From a virus, in IMG/VR virus record IMGVR_UViG_3300037137_001027, positions 62,001 to 126,000 of that record: 64,000 nucleotides of DNA; one strand, given 5' to 3'. Below, one piece after another: positions 14,088 through 20,861 of the stretch. The position numbers and the translations under genes were made by a program. Each line of letters begins with the position of its first letter. Within the stretch, counting starts at the first letter, position 1. A model generated the notes under the pieces. It was given only the letters and a program-made list of their open reading frames with translations, was not told the origin of the DNA and ran no database searches.

Positions 14088-14450
14088 ATGGCTCAGAACG
14101 AACTGGTCCACAGTGGCGCGAACGAGGTTGCTCCGATTTGCCGTGGCAAGTTGACCACGGGGGGCTTCTATATCTTCCGTATGCCGCGTGCCGACAAGGG
14201 CGTGGTTCGCGGCCCGCGTGAAGCGGTCAAGCCCGTCAAGGCGAGCAAGGCGAAGCGCGGCCCTGGTCGGCCCCGCGTGTACGATGGTTCGGTGCGGCGC
14301 ACGATTGCCAGCTTCCTGAAGAAGTATGGCTACACTCACGGTCTGAAGCTCTTGAAGAAGGAGCGCAAGATCAAGGTGAGCAAGACGGTTGCCCGCCACG
14401 TTGCTGCCGAGGTGGGGATCACGTTCAAGCGTGGTCGGCCCGCAGCGTAA
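14088..14450 (+). CDS. AT-hook / helix-turn-helix DNA-binding protein
   Basis: The 120-aa product has a basic AT-hook-like segment KRGPGRPRVYDG (about 62-75) and a second GRP motif at the C-terminus (FKRGRPAA). Between them is a helix-turn-helix-like region (SFLKKYGYTHGLKLLKKE, SKTVARHVAAEVG). It should bind DNA and could be a transcription regulator of the phage programme. AAGGGAGG precedes the ATG. A strong terminator follows. Confidence 0.7.
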   Translation: MAQNELVHSGANEVAPICRGKLTTGGFYIFRMPRADKGVVRGPREAVKPVKASKAKRGPGRPRVYDGSVRRTIASFLKKYGYTHGLKLLKKERKIKVSKTVARHVAAEVGITFKRGRPAA

Positions 14451-14455
14451 CTAAC

Positions 14456-14486
14456 AAAGGGGGGAAAAGGAACTTCCCCCCTTTTT
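14456..14486 (+). terminator. strong intrinsic terminator
   Basis: AAAGGGGGGAA pairs with TTCCCCCCTTT and is followed by a T run. Confidence 0.9.
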
Positions 14487-14499
14487 ATCTTAACTCCAA

Positions 14500-14515
14500 T
14501 TAAGGTTGTACTAAT
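14500..14515 (+). promoter_or_regulatory. array promoter P20
   Basis: TTAAGG + TTGTACTAAT; predicted +1 at 14522. Confidence 0.75.
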
Positions 14516-14547
14516 TGGAGCGTAACTTAACTCAAACAGGAGAGCAA

Positions 14548-14832
14548 ATGGCGCGCAATGAGACAACTGCTGACTTCGAGGTTTTCGAGTTGCCAATGAT
14601 TCGTATTGTCTGCTCGAACACGTTGAGCCTTCACAAGACGTTCAAGACTTCGGCCAAGCAATTCGCGGCAGCGAACAAGGTCGAGTACGTCGTGGCGCAG
14701 AACTTCCTGAAGTTCCTGGTGTCCGCTGGCGTGGCAAAGGAACTTGAGCCGCTGAAGATCGCGGGCAAGAAGGGCAAGCCGACAAACATCTACGAAGTCC
14801 CGCACAACATCGCACTGAAAGTGGCCGCGTAA
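14548..14832 (+). CDS. hypothetical 94-aa protein, possibly winged-helix
   Basis: AGGAGAGC lies before ATG 14548. The middle and end (FLKFLVSAGVAKELEPLK then TNIYEVP) look like a helix-turn-helix with wing, as in small regulators. No specific family recognised. The product is basic overall. Confidence 0.6.
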   Translation: MARNETTADFEVFELPMIRIVCSNTLSLHKTFKTSAKQFAAANKVEYVVAQNFLKFLVSAGVAKELEPLKIAGKKGKPTNIYEVPHNIALKVAA

Positions 14833-14865
14833 GAACAGGGAGCGCCCACTCCCATCATGCCTTAA

Positions 14866-14881
14866 TTGAGGTTGTACTAAT
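14866..14881 (+). promoter_or_regulatory. array promoter P21
   Basis: TTGAGG + TTGTACTAAT; predicted +1 at 14888, so the leader begins with AGGAGG. Confidence 0.75.
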
Positions 14882-14900
14882 CAGGGCAGGAGGTAGACTA

Positions 14901-15122
14901 ATGCTGTTCAGAAAGATTACTGGTGGTGGCGTCGTGATTCAGACGTTCAATGATGCTGGCGAGTGCATCAAGCAGGAATTCAAAATCTGCGACCACGGCG
15001 ACGTGGAGTACGAAACCGAGGACGGCGACCCGATCAACATGCAAGACATGCCGCTGGCGGGGCGGGAATACTTCCCGTTCGCTATGCGGCAACCGTCCGA
15101 CGACTGTTACAAGGAAGAGTAA
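14901..15122 (+). CDS. conserved-looking phage protein, 73 aa
   Basis: AGGAGG at the 5' terminus of the predicted transcript. Acidic alpha/beta product (GGGVVIQTFNDAGECIKQEF) resembling a small family seen in phages and plasmids. Function unknown. Confidence 0.65.
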   Translation: MLFRKITGGGVVIQTFNDAGECIKQEFKICDHGDVEYETEDGDPINMQDMPLAGREYFPFAMRQPSDDCYKEE

Positions 15123-15185
15123 TTGTAGGCTAAGCATGATGGGCGTTACATGCCGTGATCCGCCGCGTGAGAGCGGGGAATTTAT

Positions 15186-15257
15186 GCCGCCATCTTCTAG
15201 TGGCAGGATGCTAGGCTTTCAACCTGGCGACGTTGGGTTCAAATCCCACTGGCGGTA
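15186..15257 (+). tRNA. tRNA-Glu (anticodon TTC)
   Basis: Acceptor GCCGCCA pairs with TGGCGGT (one G-U). The D-arm, anticodon stem CTAGG/CCTGG with loop CTTTCAA (anticodon TTC) and T-arm TTGGG-TTCAAAT-CCCAC are all present. One T-stem pair (T-C) is mismatched. CCA is not encoded and would be added by a CCA-adding enzyme. It is the only canonical tRNA in the window. Confidence 0.88.
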
Positions 15258-15292
15258 CTCGGTTGCTCCCATGTACCAAGTACAAACAGCGG

Positions 15293-15504
15293 CTTGGGGC
15301 CGTGAGCTTGGGCTAACACTCTCCCCAAGAGGGAGGGGGCGACCGCCTAACAAGAGCAGCAACAGAATGAAATGAGCCGTTAAGCCGATGCACACTGCCG
15401 AACCCTCCAGACGGCAACGGTTCCCGACGTGGCCCAATCACGGGCTAAGAAAGGCCAATCCCCTAGTGCAACCGTGAGCGGCGGAAGGGGAGAAAGTCAT
15501 TTCA
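15293..15504 (+). ncRNA. unidentified structured RNA downstream of tRNA-Glu
   Basis: This gene-free stretch holds nested stems: CTTGGGG (15293) with CCCCAAG (15323); an outer stem TGAAATGA (15368) with TCATTTCA (15497); inside it TGCCG/CGGCA (15396/15412), ACGGTT/AACCGT (15417/15470) and CCCG/CGGG (15423/15441). It matches no family I recognise. It lies between a tRNA and a promoter, so it may be made with the tRNA. Confidence 0.4.
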
Positions 15505-15515
15505 CCTATGTTGAA

Positions 15516-15531
15516 TTGCGGTTGTACTGAA
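15516..15531 (+). promoter_or_regulatory. array promoter P22
   Basis: TTGCGG + TTGTACTGAA; predicted +1 at 15538. Confidence 0.75.
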
Positions 15532-15566
15532 AAGGTTGTGAGAGCTTTCTCTTTCTCGGAGGTAAC

Positions 15567-15767
15567 ATGTTGTACGGTTTGAAGGGGACGCATCCTGTCG
15601 ATGGTGAACTCTATCAAGAGTTTACCAAGAATGAGCGGGAGACGGCGGTAGCCATTGCACGCATTTGGCACGCCAAGGGCTGGAAGCCACTTTTGCTTGA
15701 TCGGTACTGGCATAGCTGCCGCATTTCTGCCCTGAACAATCTCATCGGGCAACGTCAGGCAGCGTAA
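15567..15767 (+). CDS. hypothetical 66-aa protein
   Basis: GGAGG lies before the ATG. Helical product with aromatic residues (ARIWHAKGWKPLLLDRYWHS). No family recognised. Confidence 0.65.
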   Translation: MLYGLKGTHPVDGELYQEFTKNERETAVAIARIWHAKGWKPLLLDRYWHSCRISALNNLIGQRQAA

Positions 15768-15828
15768 CTAGGAGCTAACCTTATGCAGCGCATAGCGCGG
15801 AATCCCGTAATAACGGTGCTGATAGTTG

Positions 15829-15857
15829 GGCGCTAGGGGCGTATGGACCCTAGCGCC
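15829..15857 (+). other. 10-bp GC-rich hairpin
   Basis: GGCGCTAGGG pairs perfectly with CCCTAGCGCC across a 9-nt loop, in the 200-nt gap before the kinase. No T run follows. Downstream AATCAAAA/TTTTGATT adds a second stem. Confidence 0.7.
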
Positions 15858-15887
15858 TAAAATCAAAACCCACATATTTTTTGATTG

Positions 15888-15915
15888 GACGGGGGACCGC
15901 AAACCCCGTCTTTTT
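15888..15915 (+). terminator. intrinsic terminator
   Basis: GACGGGG / CCCCGTC with the recurrent loop GACCGCAAA type and six T. Confidence 0.9.
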
Positions 15916-15926
15916 TGCACTTGTTA

Positions 15927-15942
15927 ATTGCGGTTGTACTAA
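15927..15942 (+). promoter_or_regulatory. array promoter P23
   Basis: TTGCGG + TTGTACTAAT; predicted +1 at 15949. Drives the kinase. Confidence 0.75.
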
Positions 15943-15972
15943 TTACAATGAGACAATTAACCTGGAGGCAGC

Positions 15973-16413
15973 ATGAACGTAATGGTTGTGATGCAAGGGG
16001 CGTCTGGCTCTGGCAAGTCCACCGTGGCCGAAACCCTGAAGGCCATGCTGGAAGCGACTGGCCACAAGGTCGAAATCGTTTCGACCGACAAGGAATTCGA
16101 GGTCGAGGGTGTTTACACCTTTGACCCGTCCAAGCTGGGCGAGAACCATGCCAAGACGCAAAAGAAGGCACGGTATCACCTGGATGGGGGTACTAGCGTA
16201 ATCGTGGACAATACGAATACGCAAGCGTGGGAAGCGCGGCCCTATGTCCAAATGGCGCAAGAGCTTGGGGTTCCCGTGTTCTTTGTGCCGTGTCATGGCC
16301 GATTTAACAATACGCATGGTGTTCCCGCCGATAGGGTGGAAGCAATGCGCCAGCGGTGCGAACCTTTGTCGGTTCAGCGTTGTCTGGAGGCTAAAGCGCC
16401 GTGGGAGAAGTAA
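15973..16413 (+). CDS. polynucleotide-kinase-like P-loop ATPase
   Basis: Walker A GASGSGKST (9-17) at the N-terminus, then VSTDKEF, a conserved HAKTQKKA, the strand VIVDNTNTQAWE and NTHGVPADRVEAMRQR, which carries lid arginines. This is the layout of T4 polynucleotide kinase-type domains (AAA_33). The likely reaction is 5'-OH phosphorylation of RNA or DNA. At 146 aa it is a stand-alone kinase without the phosphatase domain of T4 Pnkp. An RNA ligase 1 kb downstream suggests a shared tRNA repair role. Confidence 0.82.
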   Translation: MNVMVVMQGASGSGKSTVAETLKAMLEATGHKVEIVSTDKEFEVEGVYTFDPSKLGENHAKTQKKARYHLDGGTSVIVDNTNTQAWEARPYVQMAQELGVPVFFVPCHGRFNNTHGVPADRVEAMRQRCEPLSVQRCLEAKAPWEK

Positions 16414-16628
16414 ACCGTATCGCTAACGCTCTAAGGACCATACAAGGGATTTGTGATCTTTATAGCGTTAGCGATTATACAGTTATAGACGCAACAAGGA
16501 TAGCCGTTTATAACTGCGAAAATGACAATTTTCACTTTTTCCGTTGGTCAAGCGACTGCTGCCGCTACATATATTGCGGTTCGCAGGATTGTATACCCAA
16601 TTGGAAAAATAAGAGGGTGGCGATTTAG
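16401..16628 (+). CDS. hypothetical Cys-rich 75-aa protein
   Basis: The GTG start at 16401 overlaps the kinase end and follows TGGAGG at a slightly long spacing. Noticeably AT-richer than its neighbours. Contains DCCRYIYCGSQDC, a Cys cluster that may bind metal. Confidence 0.55.
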   Translation: MGEVNRIANALRTIQGICDLYSVSDYTVIDATRIAVYNCENDNFHFFRWSSDCCRYIYCGSQDCIPNWKNKRVAI

Positions 16629-16636
16629 TCCTCTAA

Positions 16637-16652
16637 TTGAGGTTGTACTAAT
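16637..16652 (+). promoter_or_regulatory. array promoter P24
   Basis: TTGAGG + TTGTACTAAT preceded by CCTC; predicted +1 at 16659. Confidence 0.75.
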
Positions 16653-16684
16653 TTCATTGTAGCCAAACTAACCTGGAGGCGACA

Positions 16685-16906
16685 ATGATTTTGAAACCGT
16701 GCGACCTGAAAGTGGACGACGTGGTTTGTTACTATCGCAAGAATAATCCCGAACGCGGGCCGTTCTGCGATATGGTTGTCAACCGCATTGACGGCGTGGA
16801 CATTTACTTGCGTCGGCCTTACATAAACGCTGACGGGGAAGCGAGGTTTGAAGAGTTATATTGGCACCGTGACGCCAATTTCCAATTCCTGCTGATCCGT
16901 AGGTAG
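16685..16906 (+). CDS. hypothetical 73-aa protein
   Basis: CTGGAGG lies before the ATG. Beta-rich small barrel-like sequence (VDDVVCYYRKN, MVVNRIDGVDIYLRRP). Function unknown. Confidence 0.65.
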   Translation: MILKPCDLKVDDVVCYYRKNNPERGPFCDMVVNRIDGVDIYLRRPYINADGEARFEELYWHRDANFQFLLIRR

Positions 16907-16922
16907 TTGCGGTTGTACTGAG
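16907..16922 (+). promoter_or_regulatory. array promoter P25
   Basis: TTGCGG + TTGTACTGAG; predicted +1 at 16929. Confidence 0.7.
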
Positions 16923-16957
16923 CAAGACGTGACGGATACCCTGGCTGGAGGAATGAA

Positions 16958-17329
16958 ATGATCGGCCAAGACCTTGAAGACGGTGAACGGGAAGAAACCC
17001 CCCGCAAGGGCGGCATGATACTGGCCGAGGATGATTTGGAAGTGGGCCAGTATGTTTGCGTCTACAATCTGAAAAAGACGGATGAAGGCGCACCCATCAT
17101 GGGCCAGAGTTTGCATATCAAGGCAATCTGCCTGCCCTACTTTGTGGGTCAGCTTTTGTCTGATCCAAGCGAACCCGTTTTGACCCTGGACTGTCGATTC
17201 CTGAACTTGATGAAAGTTTCCAAGGAATTCGTGGATGCACAACGGGAAGGAGCCAAGACACAGCTAGAAGGGCCATCCATGATGCGCCCGCCGCAAAAGA
17301 GGAGAAAACAAAAAGAAGACGGGCAATAA
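16958..17329 (+). CDS. hypothetical 123-aa protein
   Basis: TGGAGGA lies before ATG 16958; ATG 16953 is out of frame. Folded centre with a Lys/Arg-rich C-terminal tail (KRRKQKEDG) that may bind nucleic acid. Its stop lies inside the hairpin at 17317. Confidence 0.65.
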   Translation: MIGQDLEDGEREETPRKGGMILAEDDLEVGQYVCVYNLKKTDEGAPIMGQSLHIKAICLPYFVGQLLSDPSEPVLTLDCRFLNLMKVSKEFVDAQREGAKTQLEGPSMMRPPQKRRKQKEDGQ

Positions 17330-17338
17330 TGCCCGTCT
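17317..17338 (+). terminator. hairpin overlapping a stop codon
   Basis: AGACGGGC / GCCCGTCT with loop AATAAT. No long T run, so termination may be partial. Confidence 0.55.
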
Positions 17339-17349
17339 GTTACCTCTAA

Positions 17350-17365
17350 TTGAGGTTGTACTAAT
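17350..17365 (+). promoter_or_regulatory. array promoter P26 (leaderless)
   Basis: CCTC hairpin arm, TTGAGG + TTGTACTAAT; +1 coincides with ATG 17372. Confidence 0.78.
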
Positions 17366-17371
17366 AAAGAT

Positions 17372-18472
17372 ATGAAGACCATCGACTATCTGCGAAGCGG
17401 GAAGACCCTGGATGACCTCCATACCGAACTTGGTATCGAAGTCAATCGCCATGATAGTTTACCCCTGGCAATCCTGAACTACTCTCAGATTGATTCGCCT
17501 AAGACTGATCCCATCGTGCGGGAATGCCGTGGGCTTGTCCTTAATTCTGAGGACTGGTCGCTGGTGGCGCGTGCCTTCCCCCGATTCTTCAATTGGGGAG
17601 AAGTAGCGGACGAAATGCCGCTGTTCAATTGGGATAACTCCGTTGCGCTGGAAAAGGTAGACGGTAGCTTGCTGCTGTTCTATCATTTCGCGGGCGAATG
17701 GCGTGTGAACACTCGCGGTAGTTTCGCGGGTATGGGCATGTTCAATACGCAATGGCAAGCGGATTATTTCAAGATGCCTATGTCCTTCACCTGGAAGGAT
17801 GGTATCTTGCGGGCGCTGGGTATTAAGGATTTGTCCGAATTGGACGCTTACCTTGACCCTGCCCTGTCCTACGCTTGCGAATTTTGCTCCCTATGGAACA
17901 AGGTCGTTCGGGAGTATAAGACGCCTTGCGTATACCAGCTTTCCGCGTTCGCTGGCGAAGAAGAAGTCGGGCCGCAATCCGTTCCGTTCTTCAAATCCGT
18001 TGGCCAGTATTCGCTCCGAACTGCTGATGAGGTAACGGATTACGTTAATTCGCAACCCGAAGCGACGTGGGAAGGTTGCGTTGTGAAGGATGATGCGCAC
18101 CGCCGATGGAAGATCAAGAACAAGCGTTATCTTGCCTATCATAAGATGAAGGGCAACGGCGATGCGCTTTATAATCCTTCCAACCTGTTGCCGTTCATCT
18201 TGGACGGGGAAGGCGACGAATTGCTTGCGGTCTATCCCGAAGTCAAGGAATGCTTCGATAGCTACAAGTCCAGGGTGAATAAGGCTTTCAGCGAATTGGA
18301 TGCGCTGTGGCAAGCCAATAAGGACATTGAAAACCAAAAGGAATTTGCCCTTTCGATTGTGGGCAAGTCGCCTTTCACTGGACTGTTGTTCAGCGCACGA
18401 AAGAACAAGACGCCGCTCAAGGAGGAATGGCGAAAGGCGGAAGATTACATCTTGAAAGGGTTGTTCAAGTAA
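17372..18472 (+). CDS. rnlA: T4 Rnl1-type RNA ligase
   Basis: Nucleotidyltransferase motif I is EKVDG (94-98) with Lys95 as the predicted AMP acceptor. RECRGLVL (50-57) and FPRFFNWGE (69-77) precede it as in the Rnl1 family. Motif IV is WEGCVVKD and motif V is WKIKNKRYLAYHK. Length (366 aa) is close to T4 RNA ligase 1 (374 aa). It should join 3'-OH and 5'-phosphate RNA ends, classically to repair tRNAs cut by anticodon nucleases. The mRNA is predicted leaderless. A strong terminator follows. Confidence 0.92.
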   Translation: MKTIDYLRSGKTLDDLHTELGIEVNRHDSLPLAILNYSQIDSPKTDPIVRECRGLVLNSEDWSLVARAFPRFFNWGEVADEMPLFNWDNSVALEKVDGSLLLFYHFAGEWRVNTRGSFAGMGMFNTQWQADYFKMPMSFTWKDGILRALGIKDLSELDAYLDPALSYACEFCSLWNKVVREYKTPCVYQLSAFAGEEEVGPQSVPFFKSVGQYSLRTADEVTDYVNSQPEATWEGCVVKDDAHRRWKIKNKRYLAYHKMKGNGDALYNPSNLLPFILDGEGDELLAVYPEVKECFDSYKSRVNKAFSELDALWQANKDIENQKEFALSIVGKSPFTGLLFSARKNKTPLKEEWRKAEDYILKGLFK

Positions 18473-18477
18473 CCTAG

Positions 18478-18514
18478 AGGCGTGTTCAGAAAATGAACAC
18501 GCCTTTTTCTTTTT
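18478..18514 (+). terminator. strong intrinsic terminator
   Basis: AGGCGTGTTC / GAACACGCCT with loop AGAAAAT, followed by TTTTTCTTTTT. Confidence 0.92.
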
Positions 18515-18521
18515 GGCTTAA

Positions 18522-18537
18522 TTGAAGTTGTACTAAT
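18522..18537 (+). promoter_or_regulatory. array promoter P27
   Basis: TTGAAG + TTGTACTAAT; predicted +1 at 18544. Confidence 0.75.
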
Positions 18538-18574
18538 TCGGTTGTAGCGAACATCACCCTTCTGGAGAACTGCG

Positions 18575-18865
18575 ATGCGTTACGCTGATGCACGTTGCGT
18601 TTACACCGAGTCCCACGAAAACGGCCAGCACGTCTACGTCTACACTGGCCCCTGCGTTGTGACGGGCAAGCCCTACACCGTCAAGGTGCCTGCCGCTGGC
18701 TTGTTCGCCTATCGGCAGGGTGCATTCATTCAGGACGCCTTTCCCGCGCTGTCCAAGGATGATCGTGAGTTCCTGATTTCGGGAACAAGCCCCGAAGGTT
18801 GGGAACAGACTTTCGGCGGCGACGACGACGACGGCCCCGATTATGAAGGCGAGAACTACAACTAA
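18575..18865 (+). CDS. conserved-looking small phage protein, 96 aa
   Basis: CTGGAGAA precedes the ATG. The motifs TGPCVVTGKPYTVKVP and LFAYRQGAFIQDAFP with FLISGTSPEGW resemble a small family carried by diverse phages and plasmids. The tail is a run of Asp. Function unknown. Confidence 0.7.
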   Translation: MRYADARCVYTESHENGQHVYVYTGPCVVTGKPYTVKVPAAGLFAYRQGAFIQDAFPALSKDDREFLISGTSPEGWEQTFGGDDDDGPDYEGENYN

Positions 18866-18901
18866 GGGAAAGGGAGCGCCCACTCCCTTGTGATCCTCTA
18901 A

Positions 18902-18917
18902 TTGAGGTTGTACTGAT
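18902..18917 (+). promoter_or_regulatory. array promoter P28 (leaderless)
   Basis: CCTC hairpin arm, TTGAGG + TTGTACTGAT; +1 coincides with ATG 18924. Confidence 0.75.
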
Positions 18918-18923
18918 ATGGAC

Positions 18924-19100
18924 ATGAAAGCCAAAACGATCAAAGAGATTCGTGGCAGTTGCATCCCGACGATTCCAGTTGGGACTGAGTTTACCGTTGT
19001 CGCGGTTGTCGCGGGCTACGGTTATGCAACCTGTTTGGGGTTGGCCGTGTCGTCTGTTTGGTTGGATGAGTTTGTACCTTTAGGGGGCAGGAATGACTGA
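18924..19100 (+). CDS. hypothetical 58-aa protein, leaderless start
   Basis: Two in-frame ATGs (18918, 18924) are possible, but the 6-nt spacing rule places +1 exactly on the second. Beta-rich product (TEFTVVAVVAGYGYAT). Overlaps the next gene by 8 nt. Confidence 0.6.
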   Translation: MKAKTIKEIRGSCIPTIPVGTEFTVVAVVAGYGYATCLGLAVSSVWLDEFVPLGGRND

Positions 19101-19305
19101 GTTCTTTATCGAAGTGTATTTTCCGCCGAACACGTCCAAGAAAATGCGGGTGTTCAAGAAGAACACCCGCGATTGCCTTTCACCCGACATGATTGCATTG
19201 TTTTGGGTGAAGGCGAAGGACAAGGAAGAAGCACTGGCCTTGGCGCTGACGGGCGAAGCCTTAACCATAATGGCACCCGACGCCAAACAACTCCAGTTTG
19301 CCTAA
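19093..19305 (+). CDS. hypothetical 70-aa protein, paralogue A
   Basis: GGGGGCAGGA precedes the ATG. The product (TEFFIEVYFPP, KAKDKEEALALALTGEA) is about 80% identical to the gene at 19366, a tandem duplicate. The stop lies in a perfect hairpin. Confidence 0.7.
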   Translation: MTEFFIEVYFPPNTSKKMRVFKKNTRDCLSPDMIALFWVKAKDKEEALALALTGEALTIMAPDAKQLQFA

Positions 19306-19314
19306 ACTGGAGTT
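19289..19314 (+). terminator. 11-bp hairpin across the stop codon (copy A)
   Basis: AACTCCAGTTT-GCCT-AAACTGGAGTT contains the TAA. Duplicated at 19577. No T run. Confidence 0.6.
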
Positions 19315-19328
19315 CGGGTTGTACTAAT
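19313..19328 (+). promoter_or_regulatory. array promoter P29
   Basis: TTCGGG + TTGTACTAAT; predicted +1 at 19335. Confidence 0.7.
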
Positions 19329-19365
19329 TCAGTTGTGGCGAACATCCTCCTTCTGGAGAACTGCG

Positions 19366-19593
19366 ATGGTAGGAATGACTGAGTTCTATATCGAAGTGTA
19401 TTTTCCGCCGTACCCGAACACGTCAAAGAAAATGCGCGTGTTCAAGAAGTACGTCCGCGACTGCCTTTCCCCCAACCTTATCGCCCTGTTTCGGGTGAAG
19501 GCGAAGGACAAGGAAGAAGCGCTGGCCCTGGCACTCATGGGCGAAGCCTTCACCATGCTTTCACCAAATGCCAAACAACTCCAGTTTGCCTAA
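19366..19593 (+). CDS. hypothetical 75-aa protein, paralogue B
   Basis: CTGGAGAA lies 9 nt before ATG 19366 (MVGMTEF); the paralogue's start corresponds to ATG 19375. Differs from paralogue A by a Tyr-Pro insertion (PPYPNTSKK) and scattered substitutions. Confidence 0.7.
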   Translation: MVGMTEFYIEVYFPPYPNTSKKMRVFKKYVRDCLSPNLIALFRVKAKDKEEALALALMGEAFTMLSPNAKQLQFA

Positions 19594-19602
19594 ACTGGAG
19601 TT
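19577..19602 (+). terminator. 11-bp hairpin across the stop codon (copy B)
   Basis: Identical to the hairpin at 19289, part of the tandem duplication. Confidence 0.6.
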
Positions 19603-19618
19603 CGCCCAATTGGGTAAA

Positions 19619-19634
19619 TCAAGGTTGTACTAAA
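19619..19634 (+). promoter_or_regulatory. array promoter P30
   Basis: TCAAGG + TTGTACTAAA; predicted +1 at 19641. Confidence 0.7.
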
Positions 19635-19673
19635 TGAGTTGTGGCGGAATGATCCCCAACGGAGAACAGCAAA

Positions 19674-19988
19674 ATGCTGTACTGGAACTTCACGTTTGAC
19701 GGAAGTGACCGACCCTACAGAGGTTACGGCGACACGCTGGCACGGGCGACGGATGATGTGCGGGAGATGTTGGACGAGGGGTTGGCCCCCGACGAGGTTC
19801 GGAATTTGAAGGTGGTTGACGGGCCGCATGATTTGGCGCTAAAGACTGATTTTGGCCCCAATGGTCCGCAACCTGGCACGGTGGCCTACACTGCCTTTCT
19901 CATGGCGCAATTGTGTCCACCCGACGAAATCGGCCAGCCCGACGATTTTTGGGACGAATGGAAGGAGGACATGAAAGAACGCCTATGA
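19674..19988 (+). CDS. hypothetical acidic 104-aa protein
   Basis: CGGAGAAC precedes the ATG. N-terminal beta hairpin (YWNFTFDGSDRPYRGYG) and acidic C-terminus (DDFWDEWKEDMKE). Function unknown. Confidence 0.65.
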   Translation: MLYWNFTFDGSDRPYRGYGDTLARATDDVREMLDEGLAPDEVRNLKVVDGPHDLALKTDFGPNGPQPGTVAYTAFLMAQLCPPDEIGQPDDFWDEWKEDMKERL

Positions 19989-20116
19989 TCCCAAGCTACG
20001 GGGAAGTCGTGGGAGAACCTGTCCCCTCCTTACATGGTAATGCGGACAGTAGTAACTTCAAGGGCAAAATAAAGATCAGGGGACCGCCCTGAGTTGCCCA
20101 TTATAAAACATTGTTG

Positions 20117-20145
20117 GGGCAGGGGACAATCCCCTGCCCTTTTTT
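20117..20145 (+). terminator. strong intrinsic terminator
   Basis: GGGCAGGGG / CCCCTGCCC with loop ACAAT and six T. Confidence 0.92.
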
Positions 20146-20158
20146 ATTTCCCCTGCAA

Positions 20159-20174
20159 TCAAGGTTGTACTAAT
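20159..20174 (+). promoter_or_regulatory. array promoter P31
   Basis: TCAAGG + TTGTACTAAT; predicted +1 at 20181. First copy of the leader type ATAACCCTAACCCTGGAGG. Confidence 0.75.
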
Positions 20175-20204
20175 CAGAACATAACCCTAACCCTGGAGGT
20201 TGTG

Positions 20205-20375
20205 ATGTCCGACGCGAAAGAAACTTTGGCCAAGTGGTATACTCATCTGGAATACTGCAAGGCAAAGGTGGAGCGTGGTGAGAAGCTGACCAAGGATGAA
20301 GACGATCAGCGCGACTTCATCGAGCAGAAGCTGGACGACTACCGTTCCGATTACTACGGGATGGAGAACTACTAA
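20205..20375 (+). CDS. hypothetical 56-aa coiled-coil-like protein
   Basis: CTGGAGG lies before the ATG. Charged all-helical product (EYCKAKVERGEKLTKDEDD). Function unknown. Confidence 0.65.
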   Translation: MSDAKETLAKWYTHLEYCKAKVERGEKLTKDEDDQRDFIEQKLDDYRSDYYGMENY

Positions 20376-20411
20376 CCGCAAGGGAGCGCCCACTCCCTAA
20401 TGATCTTTTAA

Positions 20412-20427
20412 TTGCGGTTGTACTGAT
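20412..20427 (+). promoter_or_regulatory. array promoter P32
   Basis: TTGCGG + TTGTACTGAT; predicted +1 at 20434, so the leader begins AGGAGGG. Confidence 0.75.
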
Positions 20428-20444
20428 TGGGGCAGGAGGGAAAC

Positions 20445-20636
20445 ATGGAATTCTTGACTGGCAAGGACTATCCGTACCTTTGCGACAATTGCCGTGCGGC
20501 GATTGATTCGGTGGCGGCGATGTTTGCGGAAGGGGAAATGGCGGATACGGACGATGAAGAAGCGCCGTGCATGTACGTTTACGATAACGGCATGTATTGC
20601 GGTGGTCACGAATGCGTCAACTACCCGAAACTGTAA
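20445..20636 (+). CDS. hypothetical 63-aa Cys-rich protein
   Basis: AGGAGG at the transcript 5' end. Contains LCDNC and YCGGHEC, probably one zinc site, and an acidic middle. Function unknown. Confidence 0.65.
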   Translation: MEFLTGKDYPYLCDNCRAAIDSVAAMFAEGEMADTDDEEAPCMYVYDNGMYCGGHECVNYPKL

Positions 20637-20652
20637 TCACGGTTGTACTGAA
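20637..20652 (+). promoter_or_regulatory. array promoter P33
   Basis: TCACGG + TTGTACTGAA; predicted +1 at 20659. Confidence 0.7.
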
Positions 20653-20684
20653 CAGGGCAGAGGCAACTTCAACGGAGATTGGTC

Positions 20685-20861
20685 ATGGGCTGGAATCGCA
20701 AGCAATACGACAAGACGGGCAGGGTAGTACCCATTCACAAGGGCGAAAGGGATTGGACCCGTGAGCAAAAAGAACAAATCCGACAATTCGAGGACCGAAA
20801 TGCCAACGATCAACGAGGCACCGACGATGACGACGGCACCGAAAGAAGAAAAGCGGGATGA
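20685..20861 (+). CDS. hypothetical 58-aa charged protein
   Basis: AACGGAG precedes ATG 20685. Highly charged and probably disordered (EDRNANDQRGTDDDDG). First gene of a three-gene unit. Confidence 0.55.
   Translation: MGWNRKQYDKTGRVVPIHKGERDWTREQKEQIRQFEDRNANDQRGTDDDDGTERRKAG

Noticed and set aside
15258-15510. RNase P RNA or group I intron
   Set aside because: A GAGAAAGTC...TTTCACC end recalls RNase P, but the conserved CR-I/CR-V pairing and order are absent. No group I P7/G-site sequence was seen and the tRNA is intact.
20094-20204. Upstream extension of the 20205 gene to 20094
   Set aside because: The extension runs through a strong terminator and promoter P31; a ribosome site supports 20205.
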